Shown: positions 19,738-29,293 of the stretch, piece by piece
How positions within the stretch are numbered: position 1 is the stretch's first letter
Layout of the letters: each line of letters opens with the position of its first letter
Assembly: GCF_019693445.1 (NCBI RefSeq)
Contig: NZ_JAHRBL010000001.1
Span: forward strand, 496,001 to 560,000
Length of the DNA stretch: 64,000 bases
Reading direction: 5' to 3'
Source: Deinococcus aquaedulcis
GTDB lineage: Bacteria > Deinococcota > Deinococci > Deinococcales > Deinococcaceae
Position numbers and translations under genes: made by a program
Notes under the pieces: model-generated
The model's database searches: none
What the model was told of the DNA's origin: nothing
What the model saw: only the letters and a program-made list of their open reading frames with translations

Positions 19738-22599
19738 GTGGCGGCGCCCCCCCTGACCCTGCGGCCCACGGGCTTCGGCGTGGCCTTTTTGCTGGTGATC
19801 CTGCTCACCCTGGTGGGCTGCGTGAACTACGGCCTGAGCCTGGGCTACGGCCTGACCTTTCTGCTGGGCGGCGTGTGGGTGATGACCGCCACCCAGGCCC
19901 TGCGCGCGGCGCGCGGCGCCGTGGTGACCCTGCGGCCGCCGCCCGGTGCGGTCGCCGGGGGCGAGGCCGCCGTTCAGGTGGTGCTCAGCGGCGGGGGCGA
20001 CGGCGCCCTGGCCCTGACCCTGCGGGGCGGCCCGCGTCCGGTGGCGGGGACGTGGCCGCTGGTGGGGGGCCCGCTGGAGGCCACCCTGGCCCTGCCTGTG
20101 ACGCACCGGGGCCCGCTGACCCTGACGGCCACGCCACAGGTGTATGACCGCCTGGGGCTGTGGCGGGTGCCGCTGCCCGCCCCCGAATCCCTCACCCTGC
20201 TGGTGCAGCCCGCGCCTGAGGTAGGCGCCCCGCCCGCCCCGGCGCGCACCCTGCCTGGCGAGGGCGAGGGCGCTGGCCGCACCCGGGGCGACGAGGACTT
20301 TGCGGGGCTGCGGCCCTACGCCCCCGGCGACTCGCCCCGGCAGGTGTCGTGGCGGCACGTGGCGCGCACCGGCGCCCTGCTGACCCGTGAAACCGACGCC
20401 CCACAGGGCCGCGCCCGCCTGCTGGACTGGGCCGACACGGCCGGGCCCCCGGAAGCCCGGCTCTCGCGCCTGAGCGCCTGGGTGACTGAACTGGGGCGCG
20501 CCGGGGTGCCATTTGCCCTGCACCTGCCCGGCGCGCAGCTGCCGGTAGGCCAGGGCGAGGCCCACGCGCTGGCCGCGCAGCGGACCCTGGCCCTGCACGC
20601 CCCGCTGCCCAGCCAGGACGCGGCCAAGGCTGCCCCCACTCCCGAAGCCCCCAACCCGGTTGCCCTGCGCGGTACGCTGCTGGCCCTGGCGGTCACCCTG
20701 GCCCCCACTGCCCTGCGCGCGCCGGTGTGGCTCAGCGCGGTGGTGGCGGCGCTGCTGGTGCACGCCCTGTGGCGCACCCACGCGGGGTCGGGTACGCCCC
20801 GGCCGCCCCTGCCCACCTGGCTATTGGGCCTGCTCGCGGTGGCGGGGGGCGCCGCGCTGAACGCCGTCTACGGCACCCTGCTGGGCCGCGACGCGGGCAC
20901 GGCCTTTCTGGCGCTGCTGCTGGCCCTCAAGGTGGCCGAGAGCCGCAACCGCCGCGACGGCCAATTGCTGGTGCTGCTGGGCCTGTTTACCACCAGCACC
21001 CACTACTTCTTCAGCCAGGGGCCGCTGACGGCCGCGCACACGGTGCTGTCTTCGGCGCTGCTGCTGGCCGCCGCCCCCGCGTGGCGTGCGCCGGGGGCCG
21101 CGCAGGGCCGCTTTGGGCTGGACCGCCCCGCCCTGGGCCGCGCCGTGACCCTGCTGGGGCTGGCCGCGCCGCTGGCCCTGGCGCTGTTCGTGCTGTTCCC
21201 GCGTCCCGCCGCGCCGCTGTGGCAGCTGCCAGTGCAGGGGCAGGCGATCTCGGGCCTGTCGAGTGAGATTCGCGCCGGGGAATTCAGCAACCTCGCCCAG
21301 AGTGACGCGGTGGCGTTCCGCGCCGATTTTGACGGCGCCCCGCCGCCCCAGCAGGCCCTGTACTGGCGCGGCCCCGTCTACGAAGCCTACGACGGCCAGA
21401 CGTGGCGGCAGGTGCGCGGCAGCCGGGTCAGCCCCAGCGTGGAGGCCACAGGCCCAGCTCAGCGCTACACCCTGACCCTGGAACCCAGCGGCACGCCGTG
21501 GCTGCTGGCACTGGACGCCCCCAGCCGCGTGCCGGACGGGGCCTTCGTGTCCACCGCTTTTCAGGCCGTGACCTTCCGCCCGGTGACCACCCGGCGCCGC
21601 CTGGACCTGGAAAGCCGCCCGGCGCTGCTGGGTCGCCAGGAGGACCCCGCACGGCTGAACTTCAACCTCTTCCTGCCGCAGGGCCAGAGCCCGCGCGCGG
21701 CGGCGTTGGGGCAGTCCTGGCAGAGCCTGCCCCCCGAAGGCCGGGTGCAGGCGGCCCTGAACTACCTGCGCCAGGGGGGCTTTACCTACACCCTCTCGCC
21801 GCCCACGCTGCCCGCCCAGGACCGCATTGACGCTTTCCTGTTCACCACCCGCACCGGCTTTTGCGAGCACTACGCCGGGGCCTTTGCCTTCCTGATGCGC
21901 GCCGCTGGCCTGAGTGCGCGGGTGGTGGGCGGCTACCAGGGCGGCGAACTGAACCCGCAGGGCGGCTACCTGATCGTGCGCCAGCGCGACGCCCATGCCT
22001 GGACCGAGGTGTGGCTGCCGGACCAGGGCTGGGTGCGGGTAGACCCCACCGCCGCCATTGCCCCGGCGCGCGTGCAGGCGGGGCTGCAAACCGCCCTGAC
22101 CCGCCCGAATGCCACCGCGCCGCTGACCCCCAGCACCCTGGGCCGGCTGCGCCTGCGCCTGGACGCCCTGCAGAACCGCTGGAACGAACTGGTGGTGGAC
22201 TACGACGGCGAGCGGCAAGCGGGGCTGCTGGCCCGCGCGGGCCTGGGTGGGGTGGGCCAGCCCGCCTACCTGCTGCTGCTGCCGGCGGTGGTGGCTCTGA
22301 CCCTGCTGCCGGCTCTGGCCCTGCTGCGCCGCCGCGCCGCGCCCGTCGACCCGGCGGCCCGCGCCCTGCACGACCTGGGCGTGCGCCTGGGGGAACCGCG
22401 CGCCCCAGGTGAGACGGCCGCCGCCTACGTGGCGCGCCTCAGCGCCCAGGCCCCCGAACAGGCGGGCGCCCTGCAGGACGTGCTGCGCGCCTACCACGCC
22501 GCGCGCTACGCCCCAGGTGACCCCGCACGCGCCCTGGCCGATCTGCGCGCCGCCACGCGCCGGGTGCGCCGCCTGGGCCGGGGGCGGGCTCACCGTTAA
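19738..22599 (+). CDS. DUF58-transglutaminase (TgpA-like) fusion protein
   Basis: A ~953-residue membrane protein joining two proteins that are usually separate. The N-terminus has two hydrophobic helices and the DUF58 signature DFAGLRPYAPGDSPRQVSWR (about residues 188-207). A second membrane block (about 315-500) matches the TgpA/DUF3488 region. The transglutaminase core follows with Cys709 (RTGFCEHYAG), His753 (DAHAWTEVW) and Asp769 (VDPTAAI). A C-terminal helix and DUF4129-like tail end it. Partner of the MoxR ATPase just upstream. GTG 19738 has GAAAGG upstream; a TTG at 19723 overlapping the moxR stop is the alternative start. Confidence 0.9.
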   Translation: MAAPPLTLRPTGFGVAFLLVILLTLVGCVNYGLSLGYGLTFLLGGVWVMTATQALRAARGAVVTLRPPPGAVAGGEAAVQVVLSGGGDGALALTLRGGPRPVAGTWPLVGGPLEATLALPVTHRGPLTLTATPQVYDRLGLWRVPLPAPESLTLLVQPAPEVGAPPAPARTLPGEGEGAGRTRGDEDFAGLRPYAPGDSPRQVSWRHVARTGALLTRETDAPQGRARLLDWADTAGPPEARLSRLSAWVTELGRAGVPFALHLPGAQLPVGQGEAHALAAQRTLALHAPLPSQDAAKAAPTPEAPNPVALRGTLLALAVTLAPTALRAPVWLSAVVAALLVHALWRTHAGSGTPRPPLPTWLLGLLAVAGGAALNAVYGTLLGRDAGTAFLALLLALKVAESRNRRDGQLLVLLGLFTTSTHYFFSQGPLTAAHTVLSSALLLAAAPAWRAPGAAQGRFGLDRPALGRAVTLLGLAAPLALALFVLFPRPAAPLWQLPVQGQAISGLSSEIRAGEFSNLAQSDAVAFRADFDGAPPPQQALYWRGPVYEAYDGQTWRQVRGSRVSPSVEATGPAQRYTLTLEPSGTPWLLALDAPSRVPDGAFVSTAFQAVTFRPVTTRRRLDLESRPALLGRQEDPARLNFNLFLPQGQSPRAAALGQSWQSLPPEGRVQAALNYLRQGGFTYTLSPPTLPAQDRIDAFLFTTRTGFCEHYAGAFAFLMRAAGLSARVVGGYQGGELNPQGGYLIVRQRDAHAWTEVWLPDQGWVRVDPTAAIAPARVQAGLQTALTRPNATAPLTPSTLGRLRLRLDALQNRWNELVVDYDGERQAGLLARAGLGGVGQPAYLLLLPAVVALTLLPALALLRRRAAPVDPAARALHDLGVRLGEPRAPGETAAAYVARLSAQAPEQAGALQDVLRAYHAARYAPGDPARALADLRAATRRVRRLGRGRAHR

Positions 22600-22646
22600 G
22601 TGGCTGGCTGTTGATCCTTAGAGCAGTTGACATCAAGATAATGCTG

Positions 22647-22654
22647 GTTCTTGA
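22647..22654. repeat. Target-site duplication, left copy
   Basis: GTTCTTGA, repeated exactly at 24518-24525. Eight bases is the usual IS66 duplication length. Confidence 0.85.
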
Positions 22655-22691
22655 GTAGCTCCTTAGCACGAAGACTTCCGGTGCTAAGCAG

Positions 22692-23096
22692 TTACCTCCT
22701 ATTTATAACTCTTATTATTTCTTCTCCAATCCTTTGGAGAGGCATATCTTCATAATCCAACGCAAAATCGTTTTTGGTTGCCTCGTATATTGGAGCAATG
22801 GATAAGCAGTTGCCTATCTCTCCTAACGCTTCAAGAATTTGCACTTTTTTAAACGTTTCCTTTTCTAAAAGAAGTATTTCCTCTAAAAATCTCCTTGAGA
22901 AATCACTATCGTGCTCACGAAGAGTGAGAATAATCTGTATTTTAGAAAAATTCCCCTCACTATTATATTGATCTCTTAGGAATCTAACCCTATCAATTTT
23001 CTCCGAAGAGAGAATTTCCTCAAGAATTTGCAGCTTGTTGATAGTATCCGTTTCGGATTCAAGCGATTCTAGTAGTGTTTTCATTTGAACACTCAA
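22692..23096 (-). CDS. AT-rich passenger gene in the IS66 element, unknown function
   Basis: A 134-residue (or 130 from the ATG at 23084) helical, charged protein rich in Lys/Ile/Glu with leucine-spaced helices ([26 protein letters not shown]), suggesting HEAT-like repeats. Its codon use and base composition are strikingly AT-rich compared with every neighbour. The TTG at 23096 overlaps the transposase stop (TTGA), so it is probably co-transcribed. It lies wholly within the IS boundaries. No function is recognised. Confidence 0.7.
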   Translation of the reverse strand: MSVQMKTLLESLESETDTINKLQILEEILSSEKIDRVRFLRDQYNSEGNFSKIQIILTLREHDSDFSRRFLEEILLLEKETFKKVQILEALGEIGNCLSIAPIYEATKNDFALDYEDMPLQRIGEEIIRVINRR

Positions 23097-24433
23097 CGCG
23101 AGAAGTTAGGCATAAGGATATTGCCACGCAAGACACTCACGAGACCGTGCAAAACATTCGCCCCCTGCTTGTGAAGGGTGGCCGTATAGCTCCGAACACG
23201 GCAGAAGTTCATACTCCCCTTCGCTGAACGAAACCCACCAGAGACTTTGCGTTTCACACAGGCCATCTGAATGGCCCGCTCTGCCTGATTATTGTCAAAC
23301 GGCACTTGTTGGTCATCGAGGAAACGCAGGATCGCTTCACGATGCCGCTGGCACCGCAGCGCCAGGTTGCGCCCCCGGGTCTGTTTCACCCGACCCCGTT
23401 GCCCAGGGACTGAGTCTGTTGCTGGATTCACGTCTAACCCCGCTTGGACCAACCTGTCGAATTGGTCCAGGAACGCAGCTTTTCCCTCGGAGGTCAGCGT
23501 CCCTGCTTTGTGCTCGTGATAGACGCGCTGCATGGCGCTGCGGAGTTCTCCTGCCCAGAGCTGTCCATGTTCCTCAGCCAGGTGCCGCCATTCCCTCAAC
23601 AGATGGGCCTTGCATAAGGCATGCTGTACAGGCAACTGGAAATAGGTGCTCCAAGCGTCATGAACGACGGTGCTCTGAAAGCGGGGAAGGACATTCATGT
23701 CCTTCAGAGCCGCGTGCCCTCGTTGCTCGTGATGTGCGTACAACGTGAGCTGCTTGCAGCTCACCACATGCATCCAGGCCAGCTTCCCGTTCACCTTGCT
23801 GCCGGTTTCATCTGCGTGCAGGACAGGTTGTTTCAACAGCGCGGTTTTAAGCTCGGTCTCAAAAGTGGTCAGACGCCCTACGGCCACATTGAGGCTCAGG
23901 GCAATGGTGCCGTCACTGATTGTTGCTCCACAGACGGCTTCCAGAATGGTTGCCGTGCGTTTGAGCGGAACGAAGTGCACCGCATTCAGGTACACCGCCA
24001 ATCCGTGGATGCGTGGACCGTACTGCACCCGACCAGGCACGTGAGCTGGAAACGAAGCCTGCTCGCGGTGATGACACGTCGGACACACCTTGACCTGGGC
24101 GCGGTACTCCACCGCCTGCAGCCGGATCTCAGGCAGGTCCAAAACCTGCCGCGCCAGTTCATCGGTGACTGTGACCGTGTCCCAGGCCTGACCACACCCA
24201 CAATGCCCAGTGACAGGAAGCGTGATGAGCTGGTCAGGGTGCTCGGTCATCTTCAGCGTCTTGCCTTTGTGACTAGGTTGAGCGCCAGAAGACCGGCTGG
24301 TCTTCTGGCGCTCACTCTTCGGCGTCCAAGGCTTATCCTGGCTCGGAGGTTGGTGCGAGGTCGTGCTATTCAGGCCGAGATGCGCCTTGATGTCCTGAAG
24401 TTCAGCGAGCACGGTGGCCAGCTGAGCTTCCAA
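23093..24433 (-). CDS. IS66 family transposase
   Basis: A ≥446-residue transposase. A coiled N-terminus is followed by the Zn-binding CGCGQAWD and [19 protein letters not shown] segments, then the DDE domain: Asp in [11 protein letters not shown], Asp in [10 protein letters not shown], and Glu in [33 protein letters not shown] closes it, as in IS66 TnpC. The annotated TTG lacks the usual N-terminal CPNC; the frame stays open upstream and encodes [12 protein letters not shown], so the real start may be further upstream (see findings). Confidence 0.92.
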   Translation of the reverse strand: MEAQLATVLAELQDIKAHLGLNSTTSHQPPSQDKPWTPKSERQKTSRSSGAQPSHKGKTLKMTEHPDQLITLPVTGHCGCGQAWDTVTVTDELARQVLDLPEIRLQAVEYRAQVKVCPTCHHREQASFPAHVPGRVQYGPRIHGLAVYLNAVHFVPLKRTATILEAVCGATISDGTIALSLNVAVGRLTTFETELKTALLKQPVLHADETGSKVNGKLAWMHVVSCKQLTLYAHHEQRGHAALKDMNVLPRFQSTVVHDAWSTYFQLPVQHALCKAHLLREWRHLAEEHGQLWAGELRSAMQRVYHEHKAGTLTSEGKAAFLDQFDRLVQAGLDVNPATDSVPGQRGRVKQTRGRNLALRCQRHREAILRFLDDQQVPFDNNQAERAIQMACVKRKVSGGFRSAKGSMNFCRVRSYTATLHKQGANVLHGLVSVLRGNILMPNFSR

Positions 24434-24517
24434 CTTTTTGCAATTCGGGCAGGCGTCGTTCGAGATGCCACTACTCTACCTGTTGACCTAAGTCCAGGCC
24501 CCCTGCTGAGCAGTCAC

Positions 24518-24525
24518 GTTCTTGA
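24518..24525. repeat. Target-site duplication, right copy
   Basis: GTTCTTGA, exact copy of 22647-22654. Confidence 0.85.
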
Positions 24526-24755
24526 CCCTCCGCCCTCATGGGGCTCAAAGAGCTGCGCCGCAGAGAGGGCCTCGCGCCGCGAGGGGTGAGGGGGTTCTTT
24601 GGTCAACCGCTCTAGATCAACCGGGCGGACTGGGACAGCGGCGCCGCAGAGCGAGGAGCGAAAAAAGTGCCTTGCACCGGGAATGGACACGTTTCTGCGC
24701 TCTTCCGAAACGTTGGAATGGGAGGGGCGAGGCACTTGGCGGCGCGCTCCTCCCG

Positions 24756-24761
24756 TAGCAT
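24756..24761 (+). promoter_or_regulatory. Leaderless -10 box
   Basis: TAGCAT, six bases before the GTG at 24768. It lies just outside the end of the dispersed repeat. Confidence 0.55.
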
Positions 24762-24767
24762 GGGGCC

Positions 24768-25262
24768 GTGAACGTGCAGAGAATTGCCCTGACTTTCATT
24801 GCCGGGTGTTCCGCCGCCCTGATCGCGTATGGGGCCGCCTTTGTGCGCGGCGACCTGGGCGGCGTGTTCGCCTATCTGCGGGCGCGCGGGGCCCTGAAGC
24901 GCCTGCGCGAGAGCGGTACCGAGGCGCAGGTGGCCGAAGCCCAGCGCCAGTTGCACGCCCTGGGCTTGCAAGTGGGCGACCCCGCCCTGGCCGCAACCCT
25001 GATTCCGCTGGCCCTGCTGCTGGGCGCCGGGGTGGCCTTTTTGGTGTGGCGCAGCTTTGGCCGCCGCCTGGACACGGCGCCCCGACTGGACGTGCAGGAG
25101 CGCATGGTTTACCGCTTCGCGCACCGCAAGGGCGGGCGTTTTACCCTGGACGACCTGCGCGTGGGCAGCCCCCTGACCGACGAACAGGCCCAGACCGTCA
25201 CCGCGCGCATGCTGGACCTGGGCCGCCTCGTGCGCGAGGGCGACGCCTTCCGCCTTGCCTGA
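24768..25262 (+). CDS. Membrane protein of unknown function
   Basis: A 164-residue protein with one N-terminal hydrophobic helix (ALTFIAGCSAALIAYGAAFV), a charged cytoplasmic-type segment, a second helix (AATLIPLALLLGAGVAFLVW) and a soluble C-terminal part (FAHRKGGRFTLDDLRVGSPL) that could be a small winged-helix-like domain. The GTG start is set by the leaderless box. It heads a compact three-gene run to 25958. No family is recognised. Confidence 0.65.
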   Translation: MNVQRIALTFIAGCSAALIAYGAAFVRGDLGGVFAYLRARGALKRLRESGTEAQVAEAQRQLHALGLQVGDPALAATLIPLALLLGAGVAFLVWRSFGRRLDTAPRLDVQERMVYRFAHRKGGRFTLDDLRVGSPLTDEQAQTVTARMLDLGRLVREGDAFRLA

Positions 25263-25272
25263 CTTGCCTGAG

Positions 25273-25656
25273 ATGACCCCGGACCTGCTGGCCGCCCTGC
25301 TGGACGACGCCAACCACAGCCCCGCCCACAGCGTGCGCGCGGCCCTGGCACGGGTGGACGGCCAGCCACACCCGCGCGTCGCGGCGCTGACCGCCCACCT
25401 GCGCGCGGTGAAGCATGAAACCTGGGTGGCGGTCACGGCGGCAGCTGGGCAGGCACCCCCCCCGGACGACGCGGGCTTGACCCGCCTGATGGCCTGGGAA
25501 GTCACGGCCGCCCGCGCCCTGCCCCCAGGGGCCCTGGCCCTGCCTCTGGGGTCCACCGGCCCCACCGTGCAGGACGCCCTGCTGGCCCTGGTCCGGCATA
25601 CCGTCTGGCACGCTGGACAGATTGCGGCGCTGGCCCGGCGTCCCCTGCTGGTCTAA
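25273..25656 (+). CDS. DinB-like small protein
   Basis: A ~127-residue four-helix protein. The C-terminal VRHTVWHAGQIAALARR and the earlier HLRAVKHETW provide the spaced His residues typical of DinB/YfiT-like metal sites. It lies 10 bp after the previous stop; a TTG at 25255 overlapping that stop is an alternative start. Biochemical role unknown. Confidence 0.6.
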   Translation: MTPDLLAALLDDANHSPAHSVRAALARVDGQPHPRVAALTAHLRAVKHETWVAVTAAAGQAPPPDDAGLTRLMAWEVTAARALPPGALALPLGSTGPTVQDALLALVRHTVWHAGQIAALARRPLLV

Positions 25657-25658
25657 CC

Positions 25659-25958
25659 GTGCCCCAGGACCGCCCGTTTCTGACCGACCCCAGCCCGGAC
25701 GGTGTGGCCCCAGCTGGCGCCGTGCCGGCCGCGCTGTTCGATCTGGCCGTCAACCGCGCCTGGGCCGCGCTGCGGGGCCTGCGCCCGGCCCAGCCCGGCG
25801 CCGCGCTGGCCGCGTGGCATGCCCGCACCCGTTTTGCCCGCCGCGTGCCCCTGGCCGCAGTGGAGGCCGCGCTGGCCGCCCGCCCTGCAGAGGGCGAATG
25901 GCACTGGGCCGGCGGCGAACAGGGCGCGTGGGTACCGGGCCGCGCACCGTTTCCATAA
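25659..25958 (+). CDS. Hypothetical protein
   Basis: A 99-residue Ala/Arg-rich protein starting at a GTG 2 bp after the DinB-like stop. It has a predicted helical middle (WAALRGLRPAQPGAALAAWH) and ends WHWAGGEQGAWVPGRAPFP. It is supported by operon position and by reading-frame continuity only. Confidence 0.45.
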   Translation: MPQDRPFLTDPSPDGVAPAGAVPAALFDLAVNRAWAALRGLRPAQPGAALAAWHARTRFARRVPLAAVEAALAARPAEGEWHWAGGEQGAWVPGRAPFP

Positions 25959-26281
25959 CGGGTGGGTCAGTTGATGCGGGCAGGGCGAGCGTCCTTCCCC
26001 GTGATTGAGGCTCAGTGCTCTGCGGTGCAGAGGCTGAAACCTGGGGCGTAGGGCAGCAGCGGAGAATGGGGGAGAGGTGCGTCAAAGAAGGCTGTTCTGA
26101 GAGCGAACCCCAGAGCCACCTCCGGTTTTGCCTTTAACAGCGCTGGGGTGAACGAGGGGAGACAGGGGACAGATGCAGGGCAGATGTTTTGCCCCGGGGT
26201 GGCCTGGGCCGCCGCTCTGACTGGGGCGGGACGGACCACTCCCGGACCTGCACGCCACCTCTGCCCGTCGCCCTTTCTGGA
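25959..26281. other. Intergenic region, nothing recognised
   Basis: 323 bp between convergent genes. No repeat core, strong hairpin or plausible gene was seen. Confidence 0.4.
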
Positions 26282-26914
<633 letters not shown>

Positions 26915-26920
26915 GGCCCG

Positions 26921-26926
26921 AGGATA
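26921..26926 (-). promoter_or_regulatory. Leaderless -10 box of pcp
   Basis: TATCCT on the minus strand, six bases before the ATG at 26914. Confidence 0.6.
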
Positions 26927-27201
26927 GAGGCCCGGTGACAGGAAAGGTGGTGGGCGACGCAACGGTCAACCAGTGCCCAGTCAGCCTCGCGGCGCGTCAA
27001 GGGCATGGTACGTTGACGGCACTTCTCCAAGGACCACTCATGTTCAAACGCCTCTAACCCTCACGCTCCACAACGGCACTCCACGTGTTGGGGTGCAGGT
27101 TGTGTTGTTCGTGAGGGACGGCGGAGGGGAAAACTGTTCCCCTTTGTGCAGACCGTCTTCCCTCGCTTTCTTGCCTTTTCATGATGTCGAGGGAGGCCCG
27201 C

Positions 27202-28554
27202 ATGAGCGAGTCCTTATCCACCATTTCAAGCACCTGCCATTTGCTTCTTCCCCACCCCCATCAGGCCGCCCTGCTGTTCGTGCCTGACCAGGGGGCCTGG
27301 GCCCTGCCGGCCGTGACGCCCACCGATCCGCATTTCGGGGTGGTTGCCCACCTGAATCAGGCTGTCCAGCGGGCCTTCGGCCTGGACGCCGTCACCCTTC
27401 GTTCGCTGGGGGATGACTGGCGGCCCGGCGCTGAGGTCATCAACAGCGTGTACGAGTTGGAGAACCTGACCCCGGACGCCCGGCTCCCGGCCGGGTGCCG
27501 CTGGGTGACACAGGACGAGATCGCGGGCCTTTCACTCGCGGCGCCGCAGCACCGCCCCTATCTGGACCACTGGTTCAGGGAGCAGCGAGCTGGGCGTCCG
27601 AATATTCGTCGTCCCTGGGCGCGGCCCGGCTGGTTTCAGGCTGTCAGAACCTACATCGAAGAGCAGGCCAGGATGCAGGGCCTCAGCCTGACTGGTCCGG
27701 TCCGGCAACTTCGCAACTGGGAGCGGTCCACGCTGTTGGAGGTGCCGACGCAGCAAGGGCGGCTGTACTACAAAGCGGCGCCTGCGCCGTTGGCGCAGGA
27801 GGGGCCGCTCCTGTGCTGGCTGGCAGAGCGGTTTCCAGGCGAAGTGCCGCAGGTGATGGCCCTGGACGAGGCCAGGGGTGGCTTTCTGATGCAGGATCTG
27901 CAGGCCGTTCCCCTCCATGAGACCCAGGATCTGGCACGGTATGAACAGGCTGCGCGCCGCTACGGCGAGATGCAGCGGGCACTCGTGGGCCAGGGGCCAG
28001 ACCTTCCCCACGCCTCCTGCATGGCGCTGGCTGATCAGGTGGACTGGCTGCTGAACGCGTTGCCTGAACGGTCACTCCCGCTGGGGCCTCACGATCTGGA
28101 ACGGCTGCAGGCCGTTGCCCCACAGCTCAAAGCCCTCTGTGCCCAGTTGGCGGCCTGTGGCGTACCAGACACGCTGGAGCATGGCGATTTCTGGCCCACC
28201 AATGTGGCGGTTCGGCGGGAGGAGGTGGTGTTCTTCGATTTTTCAGACACCACGATCACCCACCCGTTTTTCAGTCTGCGGCTGTTTCTGGCAGAGCTTG
28301 AGACGTTTCTGCCCGCCCAGCCAACGGCGCGTGACTCTATTGTCGAGGCTTACCTCTCGGCCTGGGTGGGGGTCACCACACCAGCGCGGCTTCGCCGGGC
28401 TTACGAACTCTCGCGGCCTGTGGCTGCGCTGCACGCGGCCCTTCTGTATGTCGGCCGTCTGCTTCCCGCCATAGAAGCGCAGTGGGAAATGGAAAACATG
28501 GCGGTGTGGGCGCTGCATGACCTCTTGCATGAAGCAGAGGCCACCATGCTGTAA
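27202..28554 (+). CDS. Nudix-like plus aminoglycoside-phosphotransferase-type kinase fusion
   Basis: A 450-residue two-part protein. Residues ~10-140 look like a degenerate Nudix domain (AALLFVPDQGAWALPAV, SVYELENLTPDA, WVTQDEIAGL) without an intact Nudix box. Residues ~160-430 are an APH/choline-kinase-like fold: a catalytic loop EHGDFWPTN (about residue 326) and Mg-binding FFDFSDTTITHPFFSL. It probably phosphorylates a small molecule; the fused N-terminus may recognise a nucleotide-like ligand. GGGAGG lies six bases before the ATG. Base composition is slightly less GC-biased than its neighbours. Confidence 0.75.
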   Translation: MSESLSTISSTCHLLLPHPHQAALLFVPDQGAWALPAVTPTDPHFGVVAHLNQAVQRAFGLDAVTLRSLGDDWRPGAEVINSVYELENLTPDARLPAGCRWVTQDEIAGLSLAAPQHRPYLDHWFREQRAGRPNIRRPWARPGWFQAVRTYIEEQARMQGLSLTGPVRQLRNWERSTLLEVPTQQGRLYYKAAPAPLAQEGPLLCWLAERFPGEVPQVMALDEARGGFLMQDLQAVPLHETQDLARYEQAARRYGEMQRALVGQGPDLPHASCMALADQVDWLLNALPERSLPLGPHDLERLQAVAPQLKALCAQLAACGVPDTLEHGDFWPTNVAVRREEVVFFDFSDTTITHPFFSLRLFLAELETFLPAQPTARDSIVEAYLSAWVGVTTPARLRRAYELSRPVAALHAALLYVGRLLPAIEAQWEMENMAVWALHDLLHEAEATML

Positions 28555-28632
28555 AGGGCTGAAGCCGAATCTGGGGGGCACATTTTTCCCGAACGTGCAA
28601 GGCGCCCCCTGGGCTACTCCTCTTCCGAGCAG

Positions 28633-28664
28633 AAAGGCCCTCCACGGCTTCTGGCCGGCCTTTT
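28633..28664 (+). terminator. Terminator-like hairpin
   Basis: AAAGGCC pairs with GGCCTTT around a 17-nt loop and is followed by TAA with a short T-run. About 80 nt after the kinase gene. Confidence 0.45.
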
Positions 28665-28730
28665 AACGGGGCCTCGGTGTACTAAGCGACAGGTGCCCTG
28701 CGCTGGGTCATAACGGGCCCGGCAGCAGGG

Positions 28731-28736
28731 TACGCT
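28731..28736 (+). promoter_or_regulatory. Leaderless -10 box
   Basis: TACGCT, six bases before the ATG at 28743. Confidence 0.6.
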
Positions 28737-28742
28737 GGGCAC

Positions 28743-29225
28743 ATGAACCATGTCCTGGCTCTTGTTCTGCTGGCTCTGGTGCCCTCGGCGCTGGCCGCGC
28801 CGGTCACGCAATACGCCATCCTGAAGGCGGCGAAAGTGCAGGCCGGCCTGATGACCATGACCCTGGATTACATCGAGGTGTTTTACGACTCGCCAGAGGA
28901 CGCCGCCCGCGCGGTGGAACTGGGATACTACCCGAATGCCCGCGCGTTTCGGGCGGCTATACCGCCCAGTGGCGTGCTGGCCCGCAACGTGAATCCGCAA
29001 CTGCGCACCCTGAAAACCGATCCCCGCACGGTCTTCGAGCTCGCCTGCCCCGAAAAGCCCGGCGTCGAGTCCTCGGACATCGTGCCCAGGCCGGTGCCGC
29101 TCATACGCTTCGTCGCGTCGTGGAAGGGCAACCCGGCCGCCTGCTGGCCTTTTGCGGGCGGGGTCGTGCGCCTGCGCCTGGACGGCGCGCGCGTGCTGAA
29201 GGTCAGTCAGGTGTACTTCCCCTGA
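28743..29225 (+). CDS. Secreted protein of unknown function
   Basis: A 160-residue exported protein: residues 1-19 form a signal peptide (MNHVLALVLLALVPSALA, cleavage after ALA). The mature part has two Cys (LACPEKP and AACWPF) that may pair. No domain is recognised. The leaderless box supports the start. Confidence 0.7.
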   Translation: MNHVLALVLLALVPSALAAPVTQYAILKAAKVQAGLMTMTLDYIEVFYDSPEDAARAVELGYYPNARAFRAAIPPSGVLARNVNPQLRTLKTDPRTVFELACPEKPGVESSDIVPRPVPLIRFVASWKGNPAACWPFAGGVVRLRLDGARVLKVSQVYFP

Positions 29226-29281
29226 TCATTCCCCGCCCCTGACCGTCCCCTGCGCCGCAGTTGCCCGCGCCAGGGCAGGGC

Positions 29282-29287
29282 TATGCT
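29282..29287 (+). promoter_or_regulatory. Leaderless -10 box of mutM
   Basis: TATGCT, six bases before the ATG at 29294. Confidence 0.6.
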
Positions 29288-29293
29288 GCCCCC

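Larger units (their letters stand above)
22655..24517 (-). mobile_element. IS66-family insertion sequence with passenger gene (1863 bp)
   Basis: The ends are defined by the 8-bp duplication GTTCTTGA and by the ungapped repeat on both sides. Terminal inverted repeats are imperfect: left GTAGCTCCTTAGCACG, right (reverse complement) GTGACTGCTCAGCAGG, 11 of 16 matching. It carries a single IS66 transposase (no tnpA/tnpB, as in the ISBst12-type subgroup) and, directly downstream on the same strand, an AT-rich gene unlike its surroundings. The element looks complete. Confidence 0.85.
22613..24755 (+). repeat. Dispersed intergenic repeat, copy B (split by an IS66 element)
   Basis: The left part 22613-22654 and the right part 24526-24610 together align without gaps to 62466-62600 (TAGAGCnGTTGnCATCAAGA, then GCGCCGCAGAG). 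The right part continues as a ~130-bp segment (24612-24745) about 88 percent identical to the reverse complement of 38396-38527. The IS element lies between the two parts. Confidence 0.75.

Noticed and set aside
24612..24755. Small RNA or gene in the segment before 24768
   Set aside because: It is the D-like half of the dispersed repeat; the frames in it are not conserved in the other copy.
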